DNA of 11,041 bases, taken from the NCBI GenBank assembly GCA_003221375.1, contig QHRI01000058.1:1-11041 (forward strand), written 5' to 3'. Shown here piece by piece: positions 1 through 6,758 of the stretch. Under the pieces are notes generated by a model. It worked only from the letters and a program-made list of their open reading frames with translations. It was not told the origin of the DNA and did no database searches. Source of the DNA: Verrucomicrobiota bacterium (GTDB lineage Bacteria > Verrucomicrobiota > Verrucomicrobiia > Chthoniobacterales > UBA10450). The number at the start of each line of letters is the position of its first letter. Positions within the stretch are counted from its first letter, which is position 1. Both the position numbers and the translations under genes were made by a program.

Positions 1-1359
1 GCTCAATTTCTTAAAATGAAGTTGATTTACACGGCGACCATCGCTTTGAGAAACTGTGACGAGATAGTTATCGATCTTGACCTGTTCGCCCTGCTTCGGC
101 AGGTGACCAAGCAGATGCGTGACGTAACCACCGACGGTACTCACGTCTGCGCTCTCCAATTCCAGTTTCGCGAGCTCGTTCAATTCGTAAAGGCCCAGCG
201 CGCCGTCCACGGTGAATTCGTTTGCGCTGATCTTACGAAACTCTTCCTTTTCAAAATCGAATTCGTCCTGGATATCACCGACCAACTCCTCGAGGACGTT
301 CTCCATGGTCACCATGCCGACTGTGCCGCCAAATTCATCCACCACCAGGGCCAGATGTGCGTGCTTGCTTAGGAATAACTTGAGCAATTTCTCCAGTGGC
401 ATCATCTCCGGAATGGGAATCAAATCTCGTTTGATCTTCAGGAGATCGGGATGCTCGGCGCGCATCTGCATGAGCAATTCCTTGATATGGATCAAACCGA
501 TGGTGTTATCGAGGTTCTCCCGACACAGCGGAAACCTCGTGTGCCTGGATTCGATTGCTTTTTTCACATTGGCTTCGAAACCGTCTTCCAGATTGAAGTA
601 AACGATTTCCCCGCGTGGCGTCATGATATCGCGCACCACGCGGTCACGCAGGTCCAGCACATTAAAGACAAGCTCCCGGCCGAGAGGTGTGACCTCGGCG
701 GATTTTACGCTTTCACTAACGATCAAGCGCAGTTCTTCCTCGCTATGGGCCAGTTCACCTGCGGAGATGGGTTCAACACGAACAACGCGACGAAGGACCC
801 AGTTGCTCGCGGCGTTTAGGAACCAGATGGCTGGTTTAAAGATCCCGTAAAACAATCGTAGCGGCGCGCTCACAAACAGCGCAGCAGCCATGGATTTGCG
901 GATGGCGAGAATTTTTGGGGCCTGTTCCCCAAGCACGATGTGCAAAAACGTGATGGCAGAAAATGCCAGCGCAAACGAGATTGATTTGATTACCGCCTGC
1001 GATTCGATTCCCGCAATAGCGAAGAAAGGTTGAATCATTCGCGCGAGGAAAGGTTCCCCCAGCCAACCAAGCCCGAGGCTCGCTGCAGTAATCCCAACCT
1101 GGCACGCGGAAAGATAGGCGTTCAGATTGTCCCTAATCTGTTTTACGAGGACCGCTCGCCTAACGCCTTCGGCAGCCAGCGTCTTGAGCTGGCTGTCGCG
1201 GATTTTCACCAGGGCAAATTCGGCAACGACAAAGAAACCGTTGACCGCTACCAATACGGCAATCGTCGCCAGCTTGGCGATCAGTAGCATCAACGAATCC
1301 CAATGCTGGGCGACTACGTCAGCAATGGGGGCCAGGAGTAGTAATGAGGGGAAGTTCAT
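1..1359 (-). CDS. CNNM/CorC-HlyC family membrane protein with CBS pair (3' end outside window)
   Basis: Integral inner-membrane protein of the DUF21-CBS-CorC_HlyC family, members of which are linked to magnesium/cobalt export; the transported ion cannot be read from sequence. 453 codons are visible without a stop. An N-terminal DUF21 region (about residues 20-200) has several hydrophobic segments and the family motif [15 protein letters not shown] (40-54). A CBS pair covers about 240-365 and contains the family motif [20 protein letters not shown] split as DEFGGTVG (341-348) and [18 protein letters not shown] (351-368). A CorC_HlyC-type C-terminal domain follows from about 375. Usual length is 430-460, so the stop should lie only a few codons beyond position 1. 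The ATG at 1357-1359 is chosen because DUF21 begins shortly after; no clear ribosome binding site precedes it. It follows rpsN on the same strand, separated by 76 bp holding a palindromic element. Confidence 0.93.
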   Translation of the reverse strand, partial: MNFPSLLLLAPIADVVAQHWDSLMLLIAKLATIAVLVAVNGFFVVAEFALVKIRDSQLKTLAAEGVRRAVLVKQIRDNLNAYLSACQVGITAASLGLGWLGEPFLARMIQPFFAIAGIESQAVIKSISFALAFSAITFLHIVLGEQAPKILAIRKSMAAALFVSAPLRLFYGIFKPAIWFLNAASNWVLRRVVRVEPISAGELAHSEEELRLIVSESVKSAEVTPLGRELVFNVLDLRDRVVRDIMTPRGEIVYFNLEDGFEANVKKAIESRHTRFPLCRENLDNTIGLIHIKELLMQMRAEHPDLLKIKRDLIPIPEMMPLEKLLKLFLSKHAHLALVVDEFGGTVGMVTMENVLEELVGDIQDEFDFEKEEFRKISANEFTVDGALGLYELNELAKLELESADVSTVGGYVTHLLGHLPKQGEQVKIDNYLVTVSQSDGRRVNQLHFKKLS

Positions 1360-1369
1360 TCAGTAATTC

Positions 1370-1427
1370 GTGTAGCAGCCGGTTTGTGACCGGCGAGGTC
1401 ACACGCTGCACAGCGACGTACCTACAC
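1370..1427. repeat. 58-bp palindromic element between rpsN and the corC-like gene
   Basis: The ends are an exact inverted repeat, gtgtag (1370-1375) and ctacac (1422-1427). Inside are gcagc (1375-1379) facing gctgc (1405-1409), and a hairpin with stem gtgacc (1386-1391), 5-base loop and ggtcac (1397-1402). No T-run follows on the minus strand, so it is not a standard rho-independent terminator, although the hairpin would lie in the rpsN transcript. The nested palindromic design resembles the other elements in this window. Confidence 0.65.
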
Positions 1428-1435
1428 AAGAAAAT

Positions 1436-1705
1436 TTACCAACTCGACTTGGTTACGCCAGGAATCAGGCCTTGCGAAGCCAGCTCACGGAAAGTCAAAC
1501 GCGACATCTTGAAGCGGCGAATAAAAGCGCGCCGGCGCCCAGTAACCTCGCATCGGTTCACCACGCGCGTCGGACTGGCGTCACGCGGCAATTGGGTAAG
1601 GCCGGCGTAATCCTTTTTCGCCTTCAACTCAGCGCGTAACGCGGCATACTTCTTCACCGTCGCGCGTTTGCGTTCATTGCGATTGATCCAGGAAGTCTTG
1701 GCCAT
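1436..1705 (-). CDS. rpsN: 30S ribosomal protein S14, zinc-free 89-residue form
   Basis: Small-subunit ribosomal protein S14 (uS14), bound in the head of the 30S subunit. The 89-residue product starts MAKTSWINRNERKR and ends in the family signature region, with NRCEVTGRRRAFIRRFKMSR at about 50-69 followed by LTFRELASQGLIPGVTKSSW. There is no CxxC pair, so it is the zinc-independent type. Its length matches the intermediate class typified by Bacillus subtilis RpsNB/YhzA. It lies outside an S10/spc ribosomal operon, between ku and a corC-like gene. A good promoter sits directly upstream and implies a very short leader without a Shine-Dalgarno sequence. Whether this is the only S14 of the genome or a zinc-starvation paralogue cannot be told here; no Zur-like box was seen. 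Confidence 0.97.
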   Translation of the reverse strand: MAKTSWINRNERKRATVKKYAALRAELKAKKDYAGLTQLPRDASPTRVVNRCEVTGRRRAFIRRFKMSRLTFRELASQGLIPGVTKSSW

Positions 1706-1716
1706 AAAAGAGGCTG

Positions 1717-1744
1717 ACTATAATGCCAGACCCGTAATTTGCAA
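1717..1744 (-). promoter_or_regulatory. Predicted sigma-70-type promoter of rpsN
   Basis: On the minus strand TTGCAA (1744-1739) is followed after 16 bp by TATAGT (1722-1717). Only 11 bp separate the -10 box from the rpsN ATG, so transcription would start about 4-5 bases before the start codon. No Shine-Dalgarno sequence is visible, which fits a near-leaderless mRNA. Confidence 0.6.
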
Positions 1745-1768
1745 CCGGACGTCAGTTTCCTAGTCGCC

Positions 1769-2632
1769 CTACCCCAGGGCGCTGGTCCGTCGCCGTTGCT
1801 TAACCAGGGCGCTGGTCGACCGGCGGCCACTGGATGAAGCAGAACCCCGCTTTTGCTTGAGTGACTGGGACCGGTTCAGGCTGTCCTGTAAGACCTTAAC
1901 CAGATCGACAACGTTAGTCGGGGCAGGAGGAGCAGGAGCTTTCGCCGCGATCTCTCTGTTCTGTGCTTTTTGCTCGATGATCTCCATTAACGCCGTCCGG
2001 TATTCGTCGCGATATTTTTCCGGCTCCCATGAAACCGCCATGCTCTCGATGAGCGCCTGGGCCATTTTTAGTTCCTTGTCGCTCACTGCCGTAGCCGAAC
2101 CATTTTTCAAAACTTCAGCGCTCAATATTTCGCTGGCAAAGTGCATTAGCTCCAAAATCAAAAATAACCCATCCGGTTTCACAGCAGCCAGATGTTCACG
2201 GTTGCTAATTACGACCTTGGCAATGCCGATCTTGCCGGTCCCGCTGAGCGCCTTATGTAAAACCGCATAAGCTTTTTCCCCACCCTTTTGCGGTTCGAGG
2301 AAATATGGTTTGTAGAAAAACTTCGGATCGACCTGCTCCAAGTCCACGAAGTCGGTAATATCGATGGAATGCGTGGACTCGATCCGCACCTTCTCGAAGT
2401 CCTCGTCTTTCAACACAACATAACGGCCCCGCTCGTACTCGAAGCCTTTCACGATTTGATCGGCTGAAACTTCCTTTGAGTCCGCCTCGGCAACCTTTTT
2501 GTACCTGATCGGACTGAGGTCGCTCGAACGAAGCTGCCGAAAACTAATCTTCTCCTCGCGCGTGGCTGGATAAACCGCCACGGGAATATAAACCAGCCCG
2601 AAGCTGATACTGCCTTTCCAAGTAGGACGCAT
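1769..2632 (-). CDS. ku: Ku protein, non-homologous end joining
   Basis: Bacterial Ku homodimer subunit, which encircles broken DNA ends and recruits ligase LigD. The 287-residue product opens with the Ku signature MRPTWKGSISFGLVYIPVAV. The beta-barrel core runs to about residue 200 and includes DITDFVDLEQVDPKFFYKPY (91-110), KALSGTGKIGIAKVVI (127-142) and LMHFASEIL (162-170). A helical part with WEPEKYRDEYRTALMEII (202-219) follows, then a Pro/Ala linker and a basic tail. The tail carries a small internal duplication (RRSTSAL and RRRTSAL, residues 270-286). Total length is usual for bacterial Ku. No ligD is present in the window. It lies 63 bp upstream of rpsN on the same strand and is divergent from tatA. 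A TTGACA hexamer at 2673-2668 is a possible -35 box, but no good -10 box follows it. Confidence 0.96.
   Translation of the reverse strand: MRPTWKGSISFGLVYIPVAVYPATREEKISFRQLRSSDLSPIRYKKVAEADSKEVSADQIVKGFEYERGRYVVLKDEDFEKVRIESTHSIDITDFVDLEQVDPKFFYKPYFLEPQKGGEKAYAVLHKALSGTGKIGIAKVVISNREHLAAVKPDGLFLILELMHFASEILSAEVLKNGSATAVSDKELKMAQALIESMAVSWEPEKYRDEYRTALMEIIEQKAQNREIAAKAPAPPAPTNVVDLVKVLQDSLNRSQSLKQKRGSASSSGRRSTSALVKQRRRTSALG
1774..1816. repeat. Two 13-bp direct repeats in the 3' end of ku
   Basis: The 13-mer ccagggcgctggt occurs at 1774-1786 and again at 1804-1816, 30 bp apart. It encodes the repeated TSAL segment of the basic Ku tail. Each copy has a small internal inverted repeat (ccag/ctgg). 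The period is a multiple of three, so the duplication preserves the frame. Confidence 0.7.
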
Positions 2633-2749
2633 CCGTAGGAAACCCTTTTTCCACAGTAGCTTGAGCGTGTCAACTTCGGAGGCCCCGATGCCCCCTAACG
2701 GAATTTGCCTTGAAACTTCAGGAAACAGTCTGATGTTGAAAGCTAACGC

Positions 2750-3037
2750 ATGAGCCTCATCGCCAGTTTCATGAATTTGGCAGGGCCGGACTTGATCGTC
2801 ATCCTGCTGATTGTTTTGGTCTTGTTCGGAGCGAAGAAATTACCGGAACTGGCTCGCGGCATGGGCCAGGCGGTGAAGGAGTTTCAAAAAGCAAAGGACG
2901 AATTTAACGACGAACTGCATAAAGCTGGGAAGTCCGAGACCGAAACAGCCAAATCTGAAGTGAAGCCGGCGCAATCGACTGTGCCCCGAGGTGAGAGTCA
3001 GCCAGTGAACAGCGACGGCAAAGCCGATCAAGCGTAA
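2750..3037 (+). CDS. tatA: Twin-arginine translocase subunit TatA/TatE
   Basis: Pore-forming component of the Tat system, which exports folded proteins across the inner membrane. The 95-residue protein has the standard TatA plan: a short N-terminus, one membrane helix (GPDLIVILLIVLVLF, residues 12-26), the FG hinge (26-27), then an amphipathic helix beginning AKKLPELARGMGQAVKEFQKA (28-48, given with its FGAKKLPELAR family motif). A charged, flexible tail rich in Lys, Glu and Ser completes it. The ATG at 2750 leaves a normal short N-terminus; Met8 (2771) is a possible alternative. No clear Shine-Dalgarno sequence is visible. tatB and tatC are not in the window, and the gene stands between divergent ku and a downstream acyl carrier protein gene. 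Confidence 0.94.
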   Translation: MSLIASFMNLAGPDLIVILLIVLVLFGAKKLPELARGMGQAVKEFQKAKDEFNDELHKAGKSETETAKSEVKPAQSTVPRGESQPVNSDGKADQA

Positions 3038-3103
3038 GCAAGCGTCCTTTCCTGACTGCACTGGGTCGCACTGCGAGCAATACGGTGGCCGCTTATGAGT
3101 TCC

Positions 3104-3127
3104 AAAGCGGCGTCAAGCGCTGCTTTT
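3104..3127 (+). terminator. Weak candidate terminator after tatA
   Basis: A 9-bp stem (aaagcggcg at 3104-3112 against cgctgcttt at 3118-3126, one G-U pair) with a 5-base loop ends in four T residues. The T-run is short and partly inside the stem, so termination efficiency is uncertain. Its position between tatA and the predicted acyl-carrier promoter suits a terminator. Confidence 0.35.
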
Positions 3128-3162
3128 GAAACGAATTCTCTCGCAATCTAAAGCGTACCCGT

Positions 3163-3191
3163 TTGACCAAACGCGCGACATACGGCAAAAT
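3163..3191 (+). promoter_or_regulatory. Predicted promoter of the acyl carrier protein gene
   Basis: TTGACC (3163-3168) and CAAAAT (3186-3191) are separated by 17 bp. The ATG at 3204 lies only 12 bp after the -10 box, giving a leader of a few bases without Shine-Dalgarno, the same layout as at rpsN. The promoter lies inside the longer open frame that starts at 3126, which argues for the 3204 start. Confidence 0.45.
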
Positions 3192-3203
3192 CGCGGCTCG
3201 TTT

Positions 3204-3473
3204 ATGGTTGAACCTGATTTGCGCACTCGCATCAAAGAGATGCTCGTAAAAAATTTGATGCTGCAAGTTACCCCAGAACAGATCGGAGATGATCTTCCTC
3301 TTTTCGGAGCCAGCGGTCTCGGCTTGGATTCTATCGATGCTCTTGAGCTGGTGGTGAGCATGGAAAAAACATTTGGTGTCGGTGTGCCAAGTTCTGAAGT
3401 AGCTGGCAAAGCGCTTCAAACTGTCAATACAATCCACGATTACATTCTCGAAAAACGCAGCGCGGCTGCTTAA
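3204..3473 (+). CDS. Acyl carrier protein
   Basis: Small cytosolic carrier that holds acyl chains on a phosphopantetheine arm. The 89-residue product is a single four-helix ACP domain. Ser43 in the motif GLGLDSIDALELV (38-50) is the expected phosphopantetheine attachment site, and EKTFGVGVP (54-62) is the usual following segment. An in-frame ATG at 3126 would add 26 residues with no ACP character, so the 3204 ATG is preferred; a promoter-like pair lies between the two. The gene is 32 bp upstream of a glycosyltransferase on the same strand. No ketosynthase, acyltransferase or holo-ACP synthase is near. It is therefore a specialised ACP, perhaps for a lipid or envelope pathway, rather than demonstrably the fatty-acid AcpP. 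Confidence 0.92.
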   Translation: MVEPDLRTRIKEMLVKNLMLQVTPEQIGDDLPLFGASGLGLDSIDALELVVSMEKTFGVGVPSSEVAGKALQTVNTIHDYILEKRSAAA

Positions 3474-3505
3474 ACTGCGGTGACGGCAGTCGTTGCCGAA
3501 TCCAC

Positions 3506-4669
3506 GTGAACATTCTCTACGTAGAGAGCAGCCGCAGCTGGGGCGGCCAGGAATATCGCACGTGTCTCGAGATCAATTGGCTGAACGCTCACGGGCATCA
3601 GGCCTGGCTGGTTTGCAATCCGGATAGCCAGGTGCACTCCAAAGCCTCTGAACTGCGGACGCGGCTGGTAACGATGCCGCTTGGTCATCGCGTTGACTTA
3701 CCATGTTCCTGGCGGCTCTGGAGATTTTGCCGGCGAAACCGAATCGATTTACTCAAAACCTATAGTTCGAAAGATCACTGGCTTTGTCTGCCGCTCTATT
3801 TTTCCGGAATTCCATTAAGCCGCGCGCGCTGCATTACCGATCCAATCGGAAGCAAGGGGCGCGCATTTGTTTTCAAGCATGGCTGTTCGAAAATCGTGGC
3901 GGATGCAGCAGTGATTAAACACGAGCTCGTTCAGGAACACGGCGTTGATCCTGCGAAAATTGAAGTCATCGGTTCAGCCGTCGACTTGGAAAAGTTCGAG
4001 CCGCCACGCGATCGAACGAAATTCCGTAATGAGCTTGGTGTCGGCGCAGACACTCCCCTCATTGGAAACGTCGGAATGATCCGGCCGGATAAAGGGCAGC
4101 TCATTCTAGTTGAAGCGGCTCCCCTGGTCTTAAGGGAGCGACCGGATGCGCGCTTCATTATCGTCGGTCAGGGCACTGGCATTCTAAAGCGCGGGATCAA
4201 CGTAAGGAACGCCATCGACCAAGCTGGCCTGGCCGACAAGATCATCATGGCAGGGTATCGCTGGGACACACCCGATGTTTATGCGGCGTGTGACATGATT
4301 GTGATCACTTCGTTGCGCACTGAAGCCTCTCCGATTGTGTTGCGCGAAGCCTTTGCCAGCGGACGTCCCGTCATCGCCACAAAGGTGGGCGATATTCCGG
4401 AAATTGTTGAGCATCGGAAAAATGGTCTGCTCGTTGAACCCGGCGACGCTAAAGCGCTTGGAGCTGCGATCCTGGAGTTTATTCGCGATCCACAACTGGC
4501 CGCGCACTGCGCTGCGAATGGTCTGAGTTATGCGAAAAAGCATTTCTCATTCGATGAAATGATGAAAGCAAAGCTCCAAGCGGATGCTTCGCTCGTTCGA
4601 TCAACGGATGGGGTAGCGCACGCGTCTCGCGTGCTGGCTTCGGCGGCGCGCCGAAACAATCTTTACTAA
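3506..4669 (+). CDS. GT4-family glycosyltransferase with repeat-encoded C-terminal tail
   Basis: GT-B fold retaining glycosyltransferase of family 4, which transfers a sugar from a nucleotide-sugar to an envelope or lipid acceptor; donor and acceptor are unknown. The N-terminal acceptor domain opens with NILYVESSRSWGGQEYR (2-18, with the GGQE segment common in GT4). The donor domain has GNVGMIRPDKGQ (187-198, Arg193 and Lys196), FIIVGQGTG (217-225) and the EX7E motif Glu273 to Glu281 in TEASPIVLREAF. Start is GTG at 3506; no better upstream start exists. Residues 369-387 (GVAHASR to the end) are encoded by a palindromic element beginning at 4610 and are unlikely to belong to the ancestral protein. 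It follows the ACP gene closely and converges on the LOG gene. Confidence 0.93.
   Translation: MNILYVESSRSWGGQEYRTCLEINWLNAHGHQAWLVCNPDSQVHSKASELRTRLVTMPLGHRVDLPCSWRLWRFCRRNRIDLLKTYSSKDHWLCLPLYFSGIPLSRARCITDPIGSKGRAFVFKHGCSKIVADAAVIKHELVQEHGVDPAKIEVIGSAVDLEKFEPPRDRTKFRNELGVGADTPLIGNVGMIRPDKGQLILVEAAPLVLRERPDARFIIVGQGTGILKRGINVRNAIDQAGLADKIIMAGYRWDTPDVYAACDMIVITSLRTEASPIVLREAFASGRPVIATKVGDIPEIVEHRKNGLLVEPGDAKALGAAILEFIRDPQLAAHCAANGLSYAKKHFSFDEMMKAKLQADASLVRSTDGVAHASRVLASAARRNNLY
4610..4655 (+). repeat. Palindromic element, copy 1, inside the glycosyltransferase 3' end
   Basis: The element starts ggggtagcgc at 4610 and has two perfect hairpins: gcacgcg (4618-4624), loop tct, cgcgtgc (4628-4634); and ttcggcg (4639-4645), loop gcg, cgccgaa (4649-4655). 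It is read through by the glycosyltransferase frame as the C-terminal tail. Copy 2 lies inverted at 4734-4761. Confidence 0.85.
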
Positions 4670-4710
4670 ACGTTCGCTACTCGCCCACACAAACGAAGCT
4701 ACAAGAAAGC

Positions 4711-4761
4711 TCGCGATCGCGAGGACGCGCTTGCCAATACGCGAGACGCGAGCGCTACCCC
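4711..4761 (-). repeat. Palindromic element, copy 2 (inverted), ending in the LOG stop codon
   Basis: Read on the minus strand from 4761, the first 28 bases match copy 1 at 25 of 28 positions (4761-4734 against 4610-4637). It continues into the perfect palindrome tcgcgatcgcga at 4711-4722. The tag within ggggtag of this copy is the stop codon of the LOG gene (4757-4755). The inverted pair could fold into a long stem between the two convergent genes and end transcription from both sides. Confidence 0.8.
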
Positions 4762-5831
4762 TGACTGGAGGAATTAATCGCGTCGATCAACTCACGAAAG
4801 CGCCCGAACCTATTGCGAAAAGGTGTAAGGATCAGTCGCGGCAAGTTCCAAATTTCAGGCTCATTTTTTTCCTGAGGCAACGCGGCGCCCTGGACGATTT
4901 CGCCTTTACGCAGGATGTCGGCGAATTGCTTGTTCAAATCGACAATTGCCTTTTTCGACAAACGATGGTTCATCCGAATTACGAATCGTTCCCCAACCCA
5001 GCGCGCCGAGTGATAAATTTTGTAGAAATGCAAAATTTCCGCCACGGCCTCCCGAACGGTGTGTGTGATCTTGAAAAAGGAAAAATCTTCCCGGGAGATC
5101 AAGCCGCGCTTAAGGAGACGGTCGGTAATAAACTTCAGCCATTCTTCCCAATAATTTCCACGTGGCCGATTTAGCATCACCACGGGAATAATACGGGCTT
5201 TCCCAGTCTGCATGAGTGTGAGCACCTCAAAAGCTTCGTCGAGTGTGCCAAAGCCGCCGGGAAATAGTGCGAACGCGTGTGACTCCTTCACGAAGTTCAA
5301 TTTTCGCGTGAAGAAGTAATTGAGGGTAATCAGTTTGGGATCGCCTTCGATGATTTCATTGGCTCGCTGCTCGGATGGAAGGCGAATGTTAAGCCCGAAA
5401 CTATGCGCGCGTCCCGCGCCGCGCTGTGCTGCTCCCATGATCCCGTCGCCGCCACCCGTTACCACCATGAAATTGTGTGATACTATTTCTCGCGCAAAGT
5501 CTTTTGCAACGTCGTACACGGGTGAATCGGCCGGGGTTCGGGCCGATCCAAAAATGGCCACTTTTCGCAAATGCTGAAATGGCGCGAAGACCTTCGCAGC
5601 GTTCCGCATTTCTTTTATGGAGCGATTAATCAACTTGAGATCCGCGACGCTCATGTGATCGCGGGCAATCTTCAGCGCAGTAACGATCATTTCCTCGATC
5701 AGTTCGGGGGACTCGCTGGCGTCCCAATCGCGGACTAGCTGTCGAATCCGCGCATCGAATGGCGGTTCAATCTTCCACTGTCGCCGCGTTGGCTGGTCGT
5801 GAATTGCACCCCCTGTGAAATCCTCTTCCAT
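4755..5831 (-). CDS. LOG-family (TIGR00730-like) Rossmann-fold protein, long form
   Basis: Member of the LOG family, formerly labelled lysine decarboxylase. Characterised members are phosphoribohydrolases that release the base from nucleotide 5'-monophosphates, including cytokinin riboside monophosphates; the substrate here is not known. Counting from the upstream ATG at 5867, the family motifs are VAIFGSARTP (103-112), TGGGDGIMGAAQRGA (137-151) and PGGFGTLDE (203-211). This is the longer bacterial form with extra N- and C-terminal helices. I choose ATG 5831 (MEEDFTGG), 358 residues. The 5867 start adds 12 residues encoded by a palindromic element, so it is less likely. The stop codon is supplied by another element. 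It shares strand with the hydrolase upstream at 5896, and converges with the glycosyltransferase. Confidence 0.92.
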   Translation of the reverse strand: MEEDFTGGAIHDQPTRRQWKIEPPFDARIRQLVRDWDASESPELIEEMIVTALKIARDHMSVADLKLINRSIKEMRNAAKVFAPFQHLRKVAIFGSARTPADSPVYDVAKDFAREIVSHNFMVVTGGGDGIMGAAQRGAGRAHSFGLNIRLPSEQRANEIIEGDPKLITLNYFFTRKLNFVKESHAFALFPGGFGTLDEAFEVLTLMQTGKARIIPVVMLNRPRGNYWEEWLKFITDRLLKRGLISREDFSFFKITHTVREAVAEILHFYKIYHSARWVGERFVIRMNHRLSKKAIVDLNKQFADILRKGEIVQGAALPQEKNEPEIWNLPRLILTPFRNRFGRFRELIDAINSSSQG

Positions 5832-5843
5832 GATTGAATACTC

Positions 5844-5898
5844 TAACGGCAGCCACGTCGGCTGCATCTTTGAGAATGAGGCGACATGCCTCCCGCTA
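5844..5898 (-). repeat. 55-bp element with two hairpins between hydrolase and LOG genes
   Basis: Hairpin gcagcc (5849-5854), 5-base loop, ggctgc (5860-5865) and hairpin gaggc (5878-5882), 5-base loop, gcctc (5888-5892) are both perfect. The element ends, read on the minus strand, are tagcgg and ccgtta, an imperfect inverted repeat. Its first three bases are the hydrolase stop codon and it contains the upstream ATG (5867) of the LOG frame. It fills nearly the whole intergenic space. Confidence 0.7.
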
Positions 5899-6657
5899 TA
5901 GGGAAATCAGGTCCTTCAAAATCTCCCGCATGTGACGGATTGGCAGCGAATAGTGGCCTGCGTCATCAATGAAACGCGCTTTGCAGTTGGGCAATCGCTC
6001 GGCGATTTCTTGTGCAAGGCGAACCGAAAAGGCCCGGTCTTGCGTTCCATGCCAAAGCCGCACCGGAACACGTATATCTTCCAGCGAAAAGCCCCATGGC
6101 AGCGCATAAATCTGGGCGTCCGCCATGACTCCTTCAGCCGAGCCGCGCCAGGCGCGCCGTTGGCTTTCAAAAATCGCCTCGAACGCTGCCGCGTCCCGCA
6201 GGCTTTCGGCATCGGACGGTCGCAACATGAGCATTTTCAAAAATAACGGCCGAAGGCGGACGGGCGGACGCAATGCCAGAATTGGCCGCGCCATGCTGAA
6301 GAGCCTGCGCAAAAGTTGCGGGCGCGATCGGTAAAGCGCCAGCATCCAACGATAGAGCGGCAGCAAACCTCTCCTATCTTGAAGCTCGGCCATGGGAATC
6401 GCGCCACATACAATTGCAATTGCGCGCACTCGTGCCGGCATTGTCGCCGCTGTCGCGTAAGCATAAGGAGCCCCACCGGAGATCGCGAGTACTCGAAATT
6501 CGCCAATCCCCAGATGATCGAGTATTCCCTCTATCACGCGCGGCCAATCGGCCAATTTCCGATCGGGCTGCAAACTCGATCTGCTGATGCCCGGTCGATC
6601 AGGCGAAATGATACGGACGCCCAGCTCCCGTGCTGGCTCGTCTGTGAGTTGCGCCAT
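5896..6657 (-). CDS. Alpha/beta hydrolase, probably N-terminally truncated
   Basis: Alpha/beta-hydrolase fold protein of unknown substrate. Counting from the ATG at 6657 (253 residues), family similarity begins at once with MAQLTDEPARELGVRIISPD and RPGISRSS. The catalytic triad is visible: nucleophile Ser60 in LAISGGAPYAYA, acid Asp207 in WHGTQDRAF, base His235 in DDAGHYSLP. What is missing is the usual first 45 or so residues with the first strands and the HGxPGSR oxyanion-hole loop. The frame stays open upstream to an ATG at 6753, but these 32 residues do not resemble the family and most are encoded by an element with inverted ends at 6679-6725. The enzyme may be inactive, making this a likely pseudogene, or use a rebuilt N-terminus. 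The stop codon lies in the 5844-5898 element. Confidence 0.8.
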   Translation of the reverse strand: MAQLTDEPARELGVRIISPDRPGISRSSLQPDRKLADWPRVIEGILDHLGIGEFRVLAISGGAPYAYATAATMPARVRAIAIVCGAIPMAELQDRRGLLPLYRWMLALYRSRPQLLRRLFSMARPILALRPPVRLRPLFLKMLMLRPSDAESLRDAAAFEAIFESQRRAWRGSAEGVMADAQIYALPWGFSLEDIRVPVRLWHGTQDRAFSVRLAQEIAERLPNCKARFIDDAGHYSLPIRHMREILKDLISL

Positions 6658-6678
6658 ACAGCCCCCGGGTCTTTTTTT

Positions 6679-6725
6679 CGCACTAGTATTGCAAGCTCCT
6701 AATCTGTAAGGCAGACTGTAGTGCG
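6679..6725. repeat. 47-bp element with inverted ends upstream of the hydrolase
   Basis: Exact 7-bp inverted repeats cgcacta (6679-6685) and tagtgcg (6719-6725) bound a 47-bp stretch, next to a run of seven T (6672-6678). It lies where the hydrolase frame loses similarity to its family and between two divergent genes, so it may be an insertion or a deletion scar. Some bases inside may also serve as promoter for the downstream plus-strand gene, but no convincing pair was found. Confidence 0.5.
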
Positions 6726-6758
6726 AACAAGGCGCCGTGGCCTTTCGCATCATTGGTT

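Noticed and set aside
1857..2270. 137-codon plus-strand open frame opposite ku
   Set aside because: It is antisense to a clear Ku protein, has no recognisable domain and no ribosome binding site; it results from codon bias of ku.
3126..3203. 26-residue upstream extension of the acyl carrier protein
   Set aside because: The segment has no ACP character, and a promoter-like pair lies within it; the ATG at 3204 gives a normal-size ACP.
4731..5174. 147-codon plus-strand open frame opposite the LOG gene
   Set aside because: It lies antisense to conserved LOG sequence and starts within a palindromic element; its product resembles no family.
4755..5831. Calling the LOG gene a lysine decarboxylase
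   Set aside because: That is an old database name; the PGGFGTLDE motif belongs to LOG-type phosphoribohydrolases and no PLP-enzyme motif is present.
6316..6702. 128-codon plus-strand frame over the hydrolase
   Set aside because: It overlaps the conserved hydrolase core and the repeat, and lacks a start signal or recognisable motif.
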